DNA from: Clostridia bacterium | GTDB lineage: Bacteria; Bacillota; Clostridia; Christensenellales; Aristaeellaceae | Direction of reading: 5' to 3' | DNA: 64,000 bases | NCBI GenBank assembly: GCA_017395065.1 | Contig: JAFPWH010000012.1 | Span: 1 to 64,000 of the forward strand | Shown: piece by piece, positions 8,614 through 18,961 of the stretch | Position numbering within the stretch: the stretch's first letter is position 1 | Layout of the letters: every line of letters starts with the position of its first letter | The notes under the pieces: model-generated | Told to the model about the DNA's origin: nothing | Seen by the model: the letters and a program-made list of their open reading frames with translations, nothing else | The model's database searches: none | Program-made: the position numbers and the translations under genes

Positions 8614-9071
8614 CGAGGATCGGCGTCATGGCGGACAGCCACAGAAACAGGGCAAACATTCGACGGGCGCTCAAACGCATGGAGGACTGCGTGCTGATTC
8701 TGCATCTGGGCGATCACGATACGGACATGGATGATTTTCGCCTGCGCGAGGACAGGCTGCTCAGCGTTCCCGGCAACTGCGATCCTTTGTCCTTCGCGCC
8801 GGGGCTCAGGATCTTCGAGCGGGACGGCGTGCGGGTATTGATGACGCACGGCGACGCCTACGGCGTCAAGCATTCGCTGATGCGCTTAAGCCTCAAGGCG
8901 AGGGAGGCCGGTGCGGCGCTCGCCCTCTACGGGCACAGCCACAGACAGGAAATCGATCGGGACGGAGAGATCACGCTGCTCAATCCCGGAGCGCTCAAAA
9001 ACGGCGACTACGCCGTCGTGGAGCTGGACAAGGGATGTGTACGGTGCGAGCTGCACAATCTGGACAAATGA
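8610..9071 (+). CDS. YfcE/MJ0936-type metallophosphoesterase
   Basis: 153 residues, the size of the small YfcE phosphodiesterases. All calcineurin-like metal motifs are present: MADSH (Asp9, His11), HLGDHD, PGNCD, MTHGD and GHSH. The GTG start at 8610 overlaps the rph-rdgB stop, is preceded by GGAGGAAGG, and keeps the first beta strand (TRIGVMADSH). Using the next ATG would lose that strand. YfcE-type enzymes cleave model phosphodiesters in vitro, and their physiological substrate is generally unknown. The overlap with rph-rdgB implies one transcript. Confidence 0.92.
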   Translation: MTRIGVMADSHRNRANIRRALKRMEDCVLILHLGDHDTDMDDFRLREDRLLSVPGNCDPLSFAPGLRIFERDGVRVLMTHGDAYGVKHSLMRLSLKAREAGAALALYGHSHRQEIDRDGEITLLNPGALKNGDYAVVELDKGCVRCELHNLDK

Positions 9072-9092
9072 CAGCTGAAAGGACTATGTCGT

Positions 9093-10112
9093 ATGGGACT
9101 TAAGGATTTAAGAAAAGACATGCTGATCGGCGCCGCGGTGTCGCCCTTCTTTCTGAAGGACGAAAAATACGCCGCGATCGCGCGAAACGAATTTTCCTCA
9201 CTGACCTGCGAAAACGAAATGAAGCCGCAGCACACGCTGGACAGGGAAAAAACGCTGCTTTGCGGCACGAAAAACAGGGCCTCCCTGCGCTTTGACGCGG
9301 CTCAAACGGCGCTCTCCTTCGCAAAGGAAAACGGCCTCAAGGTCCGCGCCCATACGCTCGTTTGGCACAATCAGACCCCGCGCTGGTTTTTCGCCGAGGA
9401 CTGGAGCGATCAGGCGGACGCGCCGCTGGTTAAGCCCGAGCTCATGCTGGAGCGGCTCGAAAACTACATCCGCGACGAAATGGATTACATCAACACAGCC
9501 TACCCTTCCCTCGTGTACGCCTGGGACGTGTACAACGAGTTCATCGAGCCGGACAACGACCACCCCAAGGGCTTCCGCCTGCGCAAGAATTTGTGGTACG
9601 AGCTCTTCGGCGAAGAGGCGCCCCTGTACGCGTTCGGTTTTGCCCGCAAATACGCTTTTCCCGGCCAAAAGCTGTTCTACAACGATTACAACGAATACGA
9701 GCAGCCAAAACGCGGCTTCATACTCGATCTGTTAAGCCCCCTGATCGCCAAAGGGCTCGTGGACGGCATGGGGATGCAAAGCCACATGCTGATCGACTAT
9801 CCCCGCATGGACGCCTACAGAAGCGCCATAAACGACTACGCCTCCGCCGGGCTCAGCCTGCACGTGACGGAGCTCGACATAAGGAGCCTTGACGACAGCG
9901 AAGGCAGCCGCAGGGCGCTGGCCGATCGCTACGGGGAGATCTTTGAAACCATCGTCGGGAGCGGGAAAATCGAAAGCGTCACCTTCTGGGGGCTCGGCGA
10001 CGCGCAGAGCTGGCTGAGCAAGCCGGACGCGCCTGCCTATCCCCTGCTGTTCGACAGAGAAGCCCGGCCGAAGGAAGCGTATTACGCGGTCTGCGAGGCG
10101 CTGAAGAAATGA
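9093..10112 (+). CDS. Cytoplasmic GH10 endo-beta-1,4-xylanase
   Basis: 339 residues, a single GH10 TIM barrel. Typical segments: FSSLTCENEMKPQ, RAHTLVWHNQTP, then YAWDVYNEF with the acid/base Glu149, and HVTELDIRS with the nucleophile Glu260, followed by VTFWGLGDAQSW. There is no signal peptide and no carbohydrate-binding module, so it is probably an intracellular xylanase acting on imported xylo-oligosaccharides, as known for other Bacillota. The start at 9093 has AAAGGA upstream. It overlaps the HAD gene by ATGA. It lies about 11 kb from the first sugar transporter in the window, so which importer supplies it is unclear. Confidence 0.95.
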   Translation: MGLKDLRKDMLIGAAVSPFFLKDEKYAAIARNEFSSLTCENEMKPQHTLDREKTLLCGTKNRASLRFDAAQTALSFAKENGLKVRAHTLVWHNQTPRWFFAEDWSDQADAPLVKPELMLERLENYIRDEMDYINTAYPSLVYAWDVYNEFIEPDNDHPKGFRLRKNLWYELFGEEAPLYAFGFARKYAFPGQKLFYNDYNEYEQPKRGFILDLLSPLIAKGLVDGMGMQSHMLIDYPRMDAYRSAINDYASAGLSLHVTELDIRSLDDSEGSRRALADRYGEIFETIVGSGKIESVTFWGLGDAQSWLSKPDAPAYPLLFDREARPKEAYYAVCEALKK

Positions 10113-10852
10113 TCAAGGGCATACTGTTCGACTGCGGCGGCGTGCTGGTCTATCCGAAAAACGGCTACTGGCAGCGCCCCGTGGACATAGACGGGATCAC
10201 AGGCGGCAGAAAGCTTCGTTACGACCCGGCGGCCGCCGCGGCCGCGTTCGAGAAGTATTCGTACATTTTAGACGAGGGGCAGCTGATCAGCGGCCTCGGG
10301 CACGAATACAAGCTGCGGCTCAAGTTTTACACGCTGATGAACGAGGCGCTTGGCACCGGCTTGAGCGGCCAAGAGCTGCACGCCATCGCGCATTCGCTGA
10401 CGTACAACCAGACGCGCTACGCGCTGTACGGCGACACGGCCGGTGCGCTGGAACAGCTGAAGAGCGAAGGAAGGTACAGGATCGGCTTTCTGTCCAACGC
10501 AATGCCGTCGATGATTCGCGCGCTCACGAACAGCGGCATCGCCGACGGGCTCGATTGCTTCACCGTCAGCTGCATCCTCGGCTGTCAGAAGCCCGAAGAG
10601 CGCATCTACCTGACCGCGCTCAGGGAGCTGGAGCTTCAGCCGGAGGAATGCGCGTTCGTGGAGGATCTGCCCGGCAACCTCGATACGGCGCGGCGCCTCG
10701 GCATGAAGACGATACGCATGAAGCGGCCCTTTTACTGCTTGAGCGGCATTCAGGACTTCGTTTTCGACGGTCCCGAAGCCGAAAACCTCGCCGACGTCGC
10801 CCGGCTCATACACCAAATGGACGAAGGAAGGACGGACGGATGCGCCGGATAG
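10109..10852 (+). CDS. HAD-superfamily hydrolase
   Basis: 247 residues. HAD motif I is FDCGGVLV with the nucleophile Asp8 (the second Asp is Gly, as usual in the YihX-like FDxGGVL group), motif II is IGFLSNAMPS, motif III the conserved Lys in GCQKPEERIY, and motif IV the acidic FVEDLPGNLDTARRLGM. The region between motifs I and II forms the helical cap typical of small phosphatases or dehalogenase-like members. It is translationally coupled to the GH10 xylanase gene upstream. A sugar-phosphate phosphatase role is possible but not shown. Its stop codon lies 10 bp after the start of the next gene. Confidence 0.9.
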   Translation: MIKGILFDCGGVLVYPKNGYWQRPVDIDGITGGRKLRYDPAAAAAAFEKYSYILDEGQLISGLGHEYKLRLKFYTLMNEALGTGLSGQELHAIAHSLTYNQTRYALYGDTAGALEQLKSEGRYRIGFLSNAMPSMIRALTNSGIADGLDCFTVSCILGCQKPEERIYLTALRELELQPEECAFVEDLPGNLDTARRLGMKTIRMKRPFYCLSGIQDFVFDGPEAENLADVARLIHQMDEGRTDGCAG

Positions 10853-11388
10853 AGCGGCGCGCGCCCGACCCCGGCGGAAAAGTGTGCGCTTTTACGGGAC
10901 ACAGACCCTCGAAGTACCCGTTTCTGGCCGCGCCGGAGAGCGAAGAATACCGGTGCCTATGGCAGCTGCTCAGGGACAAGGTCGGCAAAGCAGTCCGGGA
11001 CGGCTACACCCATTTTCTCTGCGGCGGCGCGCTGGGCGCGGACACGATGGCCGCGCTGCTGCTGATCGAAGAAAGAGCCATTCATCCCCTGCTGACGCTG
11101 GAAGTGGTGCTGCCCTGCCCCGAACAGTCGAAATACTGGCGCGAAAGAGACGCCCGGCTACACGCGGAGATCTGCGAAAAGGCCGACGTGCTCACCTGCG
11201 TCAGTTCCGCCTATACCCCGTTTTGTATGCTGGAGCGCAACCGCTACATGGTCGAAAGCAGCACCCGGCTCATCGCCGTGTACGACGGAACGCCCGGCGG
11301 CACCTTCAACACGCTGAAGACCGCCCTGGACAAGGGCATCGAAACCGAGATCATAGACCCGAGAAGCCTGACGAAAGAACGCTTATGA
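10840..11388 (+). CDS. SLOG-domain protein of the DUF1273/YpsA type
   Basis: 182 residues from the ATG at 10840. It has CAFTGHRPSKYPF at the N-terminus, a glycine-rich GGALGADTMAALLLIE nucleotide-binding segment, LEVVLPCPEQSKYW, and MLERNRYMVESSTRLIAVYDGTPGGTFNT. This layout matches YpsA/DUF1273, a member of the SLOG Rossmann-like superfamily that binds nucleotides or nucleotide-derived ligands. In Bacillus YpsA is linked to cell-division control. Catalytic activity is not established for the family. The gene overlaps the preceding HAD gene by 13 bp and the next small gene by ATGA, so it sits in the same operon. Confidence 0.85.
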   Translation: MRRIERRAPDPGGKVCAFTGHRPSKYPFLAAPESEEYRCLWQLLRDKVGKAVRDGYTHFLCGGALGADTMAALLLIEERAIHPLLTLEVVLPCPEQSKYWRERDARLHAEICEKADVLTCVSSAYTPFCMLERNRYMVESSTRLIAVYDGTPGGTFNTLKTALDKGIETEIIDPRSLTKERL

Positions 11389-11648
11389 ACCGTTTGACCC
11401 CCTTTCGGCGCGCGTGCGCGTATTTTTTGACGGCGCTCATACTGTGCGCCGCGCTTCACATGCCGTTTTGCACGGACGAAGACTGCGCCGCGTGCTTTAT
11501 GATCAGAACGCTCTCCGTCCTTGTGCTTTCGCTGCGGCTGCGCTTCGGGGCGCTTTCCCCGTCCGGCCGCTTCGCGCCGGGACGGCGTACTGTCCTACCC
11601 GAAAACCACAAAACGCTGTTTTCGCTGAAGACGCTTTTGCTGGATTGA
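11385..11648 (+). CDS. Small Cys-motif membrane protein, unknown function
   Basis: 87 residues starting at an ATG that overlaps the DUF1273 stop codon. One hydrophobic segment (ACAYFLTALILCAALHM, about 10-26) is followed by the motif CTDEDCAACFMI and a second apolar stretch, then a basic, disordered-looking tail. Small membrane proteins with a hydrophobic stretch followed by a CxxxDCxxC motif occur in Clostridia without assigned function; a metal or redox role of the cysteines is only a guess. The 4-bp overlap supports translation. Confidence 0.6.
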   Translation: MNRLTPFRRACAYFLTALILCAALHMPFCTDEDCAACFMIRTLSVLVLSLRLRFGALSPSGRFAPGRRTVLPENHKTLFSLKTLLLD

Positions 11649-11754
11649 GCATTCCCTTTTTTCAGAATACGCCGGGGCGGTCCCGCGGCGCGGATTCGGC
11701 GCCGCAGGCTGCCTGTCTGCACATATCACACAGAAACGAAAGGAATGCGCAAAT

Positions 11755-12405
11755 ATGATCACGACAGAATCCCTGTCTGTTCGTTTCGACAAATACACGA
11801 ACATACGCTACCGCGACGCGCGCTTCGAAAGCGGCGAAAGCTACGTGCTTCTGGGCGCTTCGGGCTGCGGGAAGAGCACCTTTCTGAACCTGCTCGCGGG
11901 CGTGCTTTCGCCCTCCACGGGCAGCATAGAAATCGACGGCAAAAACATGACGCGCCTGAGTCAGAAGCAAAAGGACGCGTTCCGCGTTTCCCACATCGGC
12001 TTCGTCTTTCAGGATTTCCGCCTCATAGAGGACATGAGCGTCGAGGACAACATATCGATCCTGCGCCTCGAGGGCGTGGACGTGAGCCGGATGGACGCAG
12101 TATTGAACGAGCTGGGCATACTGGACAAAAAGCGCCGCAAAGTAAAGCACCTCTCCGGCGGCGAAAAGCAGCGCGTGGCGATCGCGCGGGCGCTGGTGAA
12201 GAAGCCGGACATCATACTGGCAGACGAGCCCACCGGCAATCTGAACTACGCCATCGGCCTTCAGGTCATGCGGGAACTGATAGACGCAGCCAAGGGAAAG
12301 ACGCTCGTCTGTGTCACCCACGACGACAGGCTCAGCGCCCTGTTCGATCACGTGATCGACATGAATTCGCTGATCCTGACGGAAGGCGGTGAAAACGATG
12401 CTTAG
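11755..12405 (+). CDS. ABC transporter ATP-binding protein, MacB/LolD type
   Basis: 216 residues. Walker A GASGCGKST (Lys40), Q-loop in FVFQDFRLIED, signature LSGGEKQR from residue 133, Walker B IILADEPTGNLN and the switch His in CVTHDD. The DEPTGNLN form and the length place it with the LolD/MacB/FtsE subfamily, which powers mechanotransmission-type ABC systems rather than importers. It overlaps the permease gene that follows, so the two form one transporter. The 106-bp gap upstream contains a GC-rich inverted repeat near 11683-11706 but no clear promoter. Confidence 0.95.
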   Translation: MITTESLSVRFDKYTNIRYRDARFESGESYVLLGASGCGKSTFLNLLAGVLSPSTGSIEIDGKNMTRLSQKQKDAFRVSHIGFVFQDFRLIEDMSVEDNISILRLEGVDVSRMDAVLNELGILDKKRRKVKHLSGGEKQRVAIARALVKKPDIILADEPTGNLNYAIGLQVMRELIDAAKGKTLVCVTHDDRLSALFDHVIDMNSLILTEGGENDA

Positions 12406-13666
12406 CTTCGCCCTCAAAAACCTGGCCGTCAAAAAGGCGCGCATGCTCCTGGTCGCGCTGAGCGTGATCATTTCGGCGGCGGTCGCGCTGCTCAGCTACA
12501 ACGTTTCCTGCCAGATCAACGACGGGATCAGGAACACTTTCATCTACTACGACATGATCCTCGGGCCCGCGGGCTCGAGCACGCAGCTTGCGATGAACAC
12601 GCTGTTCTTCACGGACAAGCCGCTCGGCACGATCTCTTACGATTACGTGTCGGAGCTGGAAAACAGCGGCCTGATCAATCAGGCGGTGCCCTTCTGCATG
12701 GGCGACAGCTTCAATTCAAGCCGCATCGTTGGCACGACGCCCGCCCTGCTCGAGGGAAAAGCGCTGAAGGAGGGCGAAATGTTCTCCGTCGACGCGCTCT
12801 ACGGCGCAGTTCTGGGAAGCAGCGTCGCAAGCAGGTACAAGCTGAACGTCGGCGACAGCATCGTCACCTCCCACGGCCTCGGCACGCACGGCACGGAGCA
12901 TTCCGCCTCTCCGCTGAAGATCGTGGGCATCCTCAAGACCACGCATACGAATTACGACAATACGATCTTCACCTCCTACAAGACCGTCTGGGCGGTGCAC
13001 GCGGGTGAGGAGGAGGAAGAGGAAGCCGTGCAGGTGGAGACGAACGCAGCCTCGGCCCTGCCATCGCACGGCAGAGGCTCGCTGGTGAACATGTCCGCTT
13101 CTTCCGCAAATACAGAAGAAGAGATCGAAGCGCACGAAGGCAGCGTGTGCGCGGTCATCGTAAAGACCAAGAGCGCGGGCGCGTTTTATCAGCTGCAGGG
13201 CCGCTACGCAAAGGACGCGGGACTGCTGGTGATCAATCCGTCGACCGTGCTTTGGGACGTGCTGTCCTCGGTGGATACCTCCACGGAGATCGTGTACATC
13301 CTTTGCCTCATCATACTGATCATGAACATACTGGTCGTGAGCGTGATTACGCTTCTGAACCTGCTCAGCAGCAAAGAGGAGATCGCGCTGATGCGGCTGA
13401 TCGGCATATCGATGAAAAAGATACGCTGTCTTTACCTGATACAGAACAGCATTTTGGGGCTGGCGTCGACCGTGCTCGCGCTGCTGGTGAGCCACGCGTC
13501 GCTTGGCCTCATAAACGGTTACACCTCTTCGATGGGCGTCGTGATGAACCCGCTCAGGCTCTACCCCGCCGAAGCGCTGATCGCGCTGGGCGTGTTCGCA
13601 ATAAGCGTACTGCCGACGCTGATCTGCATCTGGTTCATGAGCAGAAGGGATACGATCAGAGGATAA
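12398..13666 (+). CDS. MacB/FtsX-like ABC permease with a large extracytoplasmic domain
   Basis: 422 residues from ATG 12398 (a GTG at 12389 would add three). One N-terminal transmembrane helix (about 18-38) is followed by an extracytoplasmic domain of about 240 residues, then three helices near the C-terminus (ILCLIILIMNILVVSVITLL, a central helix about 345-370, and a last one ending ICIWFMSRR). This is the 4-helix MacB/FtsX topology. ETGG-type GKALKEGE and VASRYKLNVGDSI resemble MacB periplasmic-domain segments. An unusual run of consecutive Glu residues (GEEEEEEA) with a Ser/Ala-rich stretch interrupts the external domain around residues 200-250. Substrate unknown: a peptide, antibiotic or lipoprotein-like molecule is possible. 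Confidence 0.9.
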   Translation: MLSFALKNLAVKKARMLLVALSVIISAAVALLSYNVSCQINDGIRNTFIYYDMILGPAGSSTQLAMNTLFFTDKPLGTISYDYVSELENSGLINQAVPFCMGDSFNSSRIVGTTPALLEGKALKEGEMFSVDALYGAVLGSSVASRYKLNVGDSIVTSHGLGTHGTEHSASPLKIVGILKTTHTNYDNTIFTSYKTVWAVHAGEEEEEEAVQVETNAASALPSHGRGSLVNMSASSANTEEEIEAHEGSVCAVIVKTKSAGAFYQLQGRYAKDAGLLVINPSTVLWDVLSSVDTSTEIVYILCLIILIMNILVVSVITLLNLLSSKEEIALMRLIGISMKKIRCLYLIQNSILGLASTVLALLVSHASLGLINGYTSSMGVVMNPLRLYPAEALIALGVFAISVLPTLICIWFMSRRDTIRG

Positions 13667-13690
13667 ACGCAAAAGTTCAGAATGAAGCGG

Positions 13691-13727
13691 CGTCCCGCGG
13701 CGATCGATTTCGCTGCGGGACGTTTTT

Positions 13728-13729
<2 letters not shown>
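13691..13729. terminator. Convergent terminator between the ABC permease and uvrA
   Basis: CGTCCCGC (13691-13698) pairs with GCGGGACG (13715-13722), with further inner pairing, followed by seven T on the plus strand (13723-13729). It serves the plus-strand ABC operon. The T-run reaches into the last codon of uvrA. Confidence 0.85.
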
Positions 13730-16571
<2,842 letters not shown>

Positions 16572-16616
16572 TCGGTTTTTCCTTTTTTGAAGTCGGTCTG
16601 TTTTCCGTTTCTTTCC

Positions 16617-16645
16617 TTTATACCACAACGCGGTTATGCCTGCAA
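16617..16645 (-). promoter_or_regulatory. Possible uvrA promoter
   Basis: On the minus strand TATAAA (16617-16622) lies about 45 bp upstream of the uvrA start. TTGCAG at 16640-16645 is a weak -35 match with a 17-bp spacer. Confidence 0.45.
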
Positions 16646-16749
16646 CAGCCTGCGGGGCCGTAGCGAGGATTTAACCCGGCGCGGGTCTGCCCGTCAATCT
16701 GCATAAATTTCCGCGCCGTTTTTCTGTGAGTATTTTTGTGGCAAAAGGG

Positions 16750-16791
16750 ACAGGTACCCTGTATACTGCCGGATGTCGCAATTGAATTGCG
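16750..16791. promoter_or_regulatory. Two small palindromes upstream of the regulator-like gene
   Basis: ACAGG-TAC-CCTGT (16750-16762) and CGCAATT-G-AATTGCG (16777-16791) are both perfect inverted repeats. A TATACT hexamer (16762-16767) abuts the first and a TACAAT hexamer (16801-16806) follows the second, so they are placed like operators in a promoter region. This is the left part of the 284-bp gap between uvrA and the next gene. Confidence 0.45.
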
Positions 16792-16807
16792 CATTTATTT
16801 TACAATG

Positions 16808-16839
16808 TTTCACATGGAATGTCAAGCCGCCATGTGAAA
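16808..16839. repeat. 10-bp perfect inverted repeat just before the ribosome binding site
   Basis: TTTCACATGG (16808-16817) and CCATGTGAAA (16830-16839) are perfect inverted repeats with a 12-base centre. The repeat ends 5 bp before the AGAGGTGA ribosome binding site of the following gene, so it could be an operator or a leader hairpin. Confidence 0.7.
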
Positions 16840-16855
16840 GAAAGAGGTGAAGATA

Positions 16856-17269
16856 ATGGAAAGTACGCTCAAGGCAAGCCGGTACTTAAGCCGCATAACG
16901 CTCAAAAGGCTGCAGATCCTCAAACAGTGCGAGATCGTGCGCCGAAGGCGGAGCGCCGCCATGCGCCTGACGCACGCCTGCGGTATCGGCTCAGGAAACA
17001 GCCGCGCAGGGAGCATGGAAGAGCTCATCGCAGACGCCGTCGACCGGCAGGCAAGGGTGAAAGCGCTGATTTGCGAATGGAAGTTCCTCGCAGCGGAAAT
17101 AAACGAGTCTCTCCGGAAGCTGGACGACAGAAGGCAGGCCATGCTGCTGGGGCTTGTATACGTCAGGGGACTGAGCGCGTCCGCAGCAAGAAGCCGCATG
17201 GCTCTGTCGCAGGAGGAATACTTAAGACTCAAACAGGAAGCACTGACCGAGCTCGGCCGTCTGATCTGA
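16856..17269 (+). CDS. Phage-type transcription regulator-like protein (DUF1492/ArpU-like)
   Basis: 137 residues. The layout resembles phage late-transcription regulators of the DUF1492/ArpU/RinA kind: an N-terminal helix KASRYLSRITLKRLQILKQ, a basic stretch with RRRRSAAM, a middle helix that carries a VKALICEWKFLAAEINESL heptad pattern, then LDDRRQAMLLGLVYVRGLSASAARSRMALSQEEYLRLKQEAL, which reads like a sigma-region-4 helix-turn-helix. The assignment is by visual similarity of layout, not by a database hit. The ATG at 16856 is preferred because AGAGGTGA precedes it. No other recognisable phage structural gene is nearby. Palindromes upstream could be its own operators. Confidence 0.55.
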   Translation: MESTLKASRYLSRITLKRLQILKQCEIVRRRRSAAMRLTHACGIGSGNSRAGSMEELIADAVDRQARVKALICEWKFLAAEINESLRKLDDRRQAMLLGLVYVRGLSASAARSRMALSQEEYLRLKQEALTELGRLI

Positions 17270-17319
17270 AGGGCCGGAGAACGCCGCAAATTATTTTTTG
17301 TTAAATTGACAATAATGTA

Positions 17320-17348
17320 TTGACAACTGCTCTTCCGCGTTGTATGAT
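17320..17348 (+). promoter_or_regulatory. Strong promoter for the unknown-vWA-PurA-like cassette
   Basis: TTGACA (17320-17325), a 17-bp spacer, TATGAT (17343-17348). A second TTGACA lies at 17306-17311, and the 9-mer GACAATAAT is repeated at 17308-17316 and 17364-17372, flanking the promoter, which could mark a regulator site. The ribosome binding site AAAGGAGGG precedes the gene at 17405. Confidence 0.75.
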
Positions 17349-17404
17349 ATTTATGGTCAAAGAGACAATAATATGAACCGACGGCAAGATAAAGGAGGGA
17401 CGGT

Positions 17405-17971
17405 ATGAACATTTTCGAGGGGATCTGCGGAAGGGTGGCGCCGGGGCTGTGCCGCCTGGCGTTTAGCGGCAGCATCGCGGTCAAAACGAAGAGCGGCTAC
17501 CGCATGTACGACGCGGAAAAGGGCCGGCTGATCAACTGCGACAGCTTCGTGCTGGACGCGGGCGAGGATTTCTTCTTCGTGCTGCCGACAAACAAGGTCA
17601 AGGCGGGCGACATCATATTGTCCGGCGGCGCGCCGAGGTACGTACTCTCCGCGGACAAGGGCACCGTCACCGCCATCAACTTCGAGGACGCCGTGGTGGA
17701 GACGATGCTGCCGGAGCACCACCTTTTCATGGGCGGCACGTACATGTACGGAAGGATCGTCTCGCTCTTCGGAAGGAGCGGCGCGAAGGGCAAAAAGGGA
17801 CCGGGCAGGATGATGAAGTTCATGATGCTCTCCAGCATGCTCAAGGGCAGGGAGGGCGGTCAAAGCGGCCTTCTGCCGCTGCTCCTGCTGGGCGGCAAAG
17901 CCGATACTGGCTTCATGGACGAGCTGTTCGATGAAGACGAGGACGACGAAACGATCGAAGAGGAGGCGTGA
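17405..17971 (+). CDS. Protein of unknown family, first gene of the vWA/PurA-like cassette
   Basis: 188 residues that I do not recognise. The N-terminal half looks like a compact beta-rich domain (SGSIAVKTKSGYRMYDAEKG, FFFVLPTNKVKAGDIILSGG, GTVTAINFEDAVVETMLPE). The middle is basic and glycine-rich (GRSGAKGKKGPGRMMKF), then comes a Met/Leu-rich stretch (LLPLLLLGG). The last 20 residues are strongly acidic (DELFDEDEDDETIEEEA). There is no signal peptide. Its stop codon overlaps the possible GTG start of the vWA gene, so the two products are probably made together. A strong promoter lies just upstream. Confidence 0.75.
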   Translation: MNIFEGICGRVAPGLCRLAFSGSIAVKTKSGYRMYDAEKGRLINCDSFVLDAGEDFFFVLPTNKVKAGDIILSGGAPRYVLSADKGTVTAINFEDAVVETMLPEHHLFMGGTYMYGRIVSLFGRSGAKGKKGPGRMMKFMMLSSMLKGREGGQSGLLPLLLLGGKADTGFMDELFDEDEDDETIEEEA

Positions 17972-17973
17972 AC

Positions 17974-18873
17974 ATGGGTTACGGACATTGGACCAGAGAG
18001 AGCTTTGAACAGTACAATCTTTCCCGCGGGCGCGGCGTTACCGCCGCGGGACACCTCGACAGCAGGCTGAGCGACCGGCAGATCTTCACCCAGAGCCGGC
18101 TAAGCCCCCTGCTCGACCCCAAGAACGTCATGCGCGAATGCTGCGACTGCCCGGAGCATCCAAACAGCGTTCCCGTCATTCTCGCCCTCGACGTGACCGG
18201 CAGCATGGGCAGCGCCTCCGCCGAGGTCGCAAAGAAGATGAACGAGGTCATGACGAAGCTGTACCGCCGCGTGGACGGCGTGGAATTCATGATCATGGGC
18301 ATCGGCGACCTGAGCTACGACCGCGCGCCCATACAGATCAGCCAGTTCGAAAGCGACATCCGCATCGCGGAGCAATTGGACCTCGTCTACATGGAGCACG
18401 GCGGAGGCGGGAACGCCTTTGAAAGCTACACGGCCGCCTGGTACATGGGCCTGCGCCACGCGCGCCTGGACGCCTGGCAGCGCGGGCAGAAGGGGCTGAT
18501 CATCACGATGGGCGACGAGCCGCTCAACCCCTATCTTCCGCGCGGGCCGCTGAGCGCGGTCACAGGCGACTGCCTGCAAAGCGACGTGGAGACCCCGGCG
18601 CTGTACGAAGAAGCGATAAGAAAATACGAGCTGTACCACCTGCACGTGATCCACGACCGGTTCAACACGTATCTCGAGGACGTAAAAGCCTCCTTCGGCG
18701 CGCTTTTGCCCGAGGGACACACGAAAATCGTGGGGCTGAACGACATATCCAAAGCGCTCACGGACATCGTGCTGGATTTTGCCGAAAGCGCAAGGCAGAG
18801 CGAAAAAGCCGTCGTTTGGGGCGCTGAGGCAGACGAAAACGCGCAGGCGGAACCGGCCTATATAAGCTGGTAA
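17974..18873 (+). CDS. von Willebrand factor A (vWA) domain protein
   Basis: 299 residues from ATG 17974 (a GTG at 17968 overlapping the previous stop is also possible). A vWA fold starts near residue 66: VPVILALDVTGSMGSASAEV carries a MIDAS metal motif of the DxTxS kind (Asp73), followed by FMIMGIGDLSYDRAPIQ and KGLIITMGDEPLNPYLP, which supplies the later MIDAS Asp. A Cys cluster MRECCDCPEHP precedes the domain. There is no signal peptide or membrane helix, so it is cytoplasmic and probably a metal-dependent protein-interaction module. The gene lies between an unknown protein and a PurA-like enzyme, all on one strand. Confidence 0.85.
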   Translation: MGYGHWTRESFEQYNLSRGRGVTAAGHLDSRLSDRQIFTQSRLSPLLDPKNVMRECCDCPEHPNSVPVILALDVTGSMGSASAEVAKKMNEVMTKLYRRVDGVEFMIMGIGDLSYDRAPIQISQFESDIRIAEQLDLVYMEHGGGGNAFESYTAAWYMGLRHARLDAWQRGQKGLIITMGDEPLNPYLPRGPLSAVTGDCLQSDVETPALYEEAIRKYELYHLHVIHDRFNTYLEDVKASFGALLPEGHTKIVGLNDISKALTDIVLDFAESARQSEKAVVWGAEADENAQAEPAYISW

Positions 18874-18961
18874 AGCGGAGAAGCGGCGTCGCGGCAAGGC
18901 TGCGCCGCCGGGCAGGGAAAACCGAAGTGCCTGCGTTTCGAAAACGAAGGAGGGAGACAGA

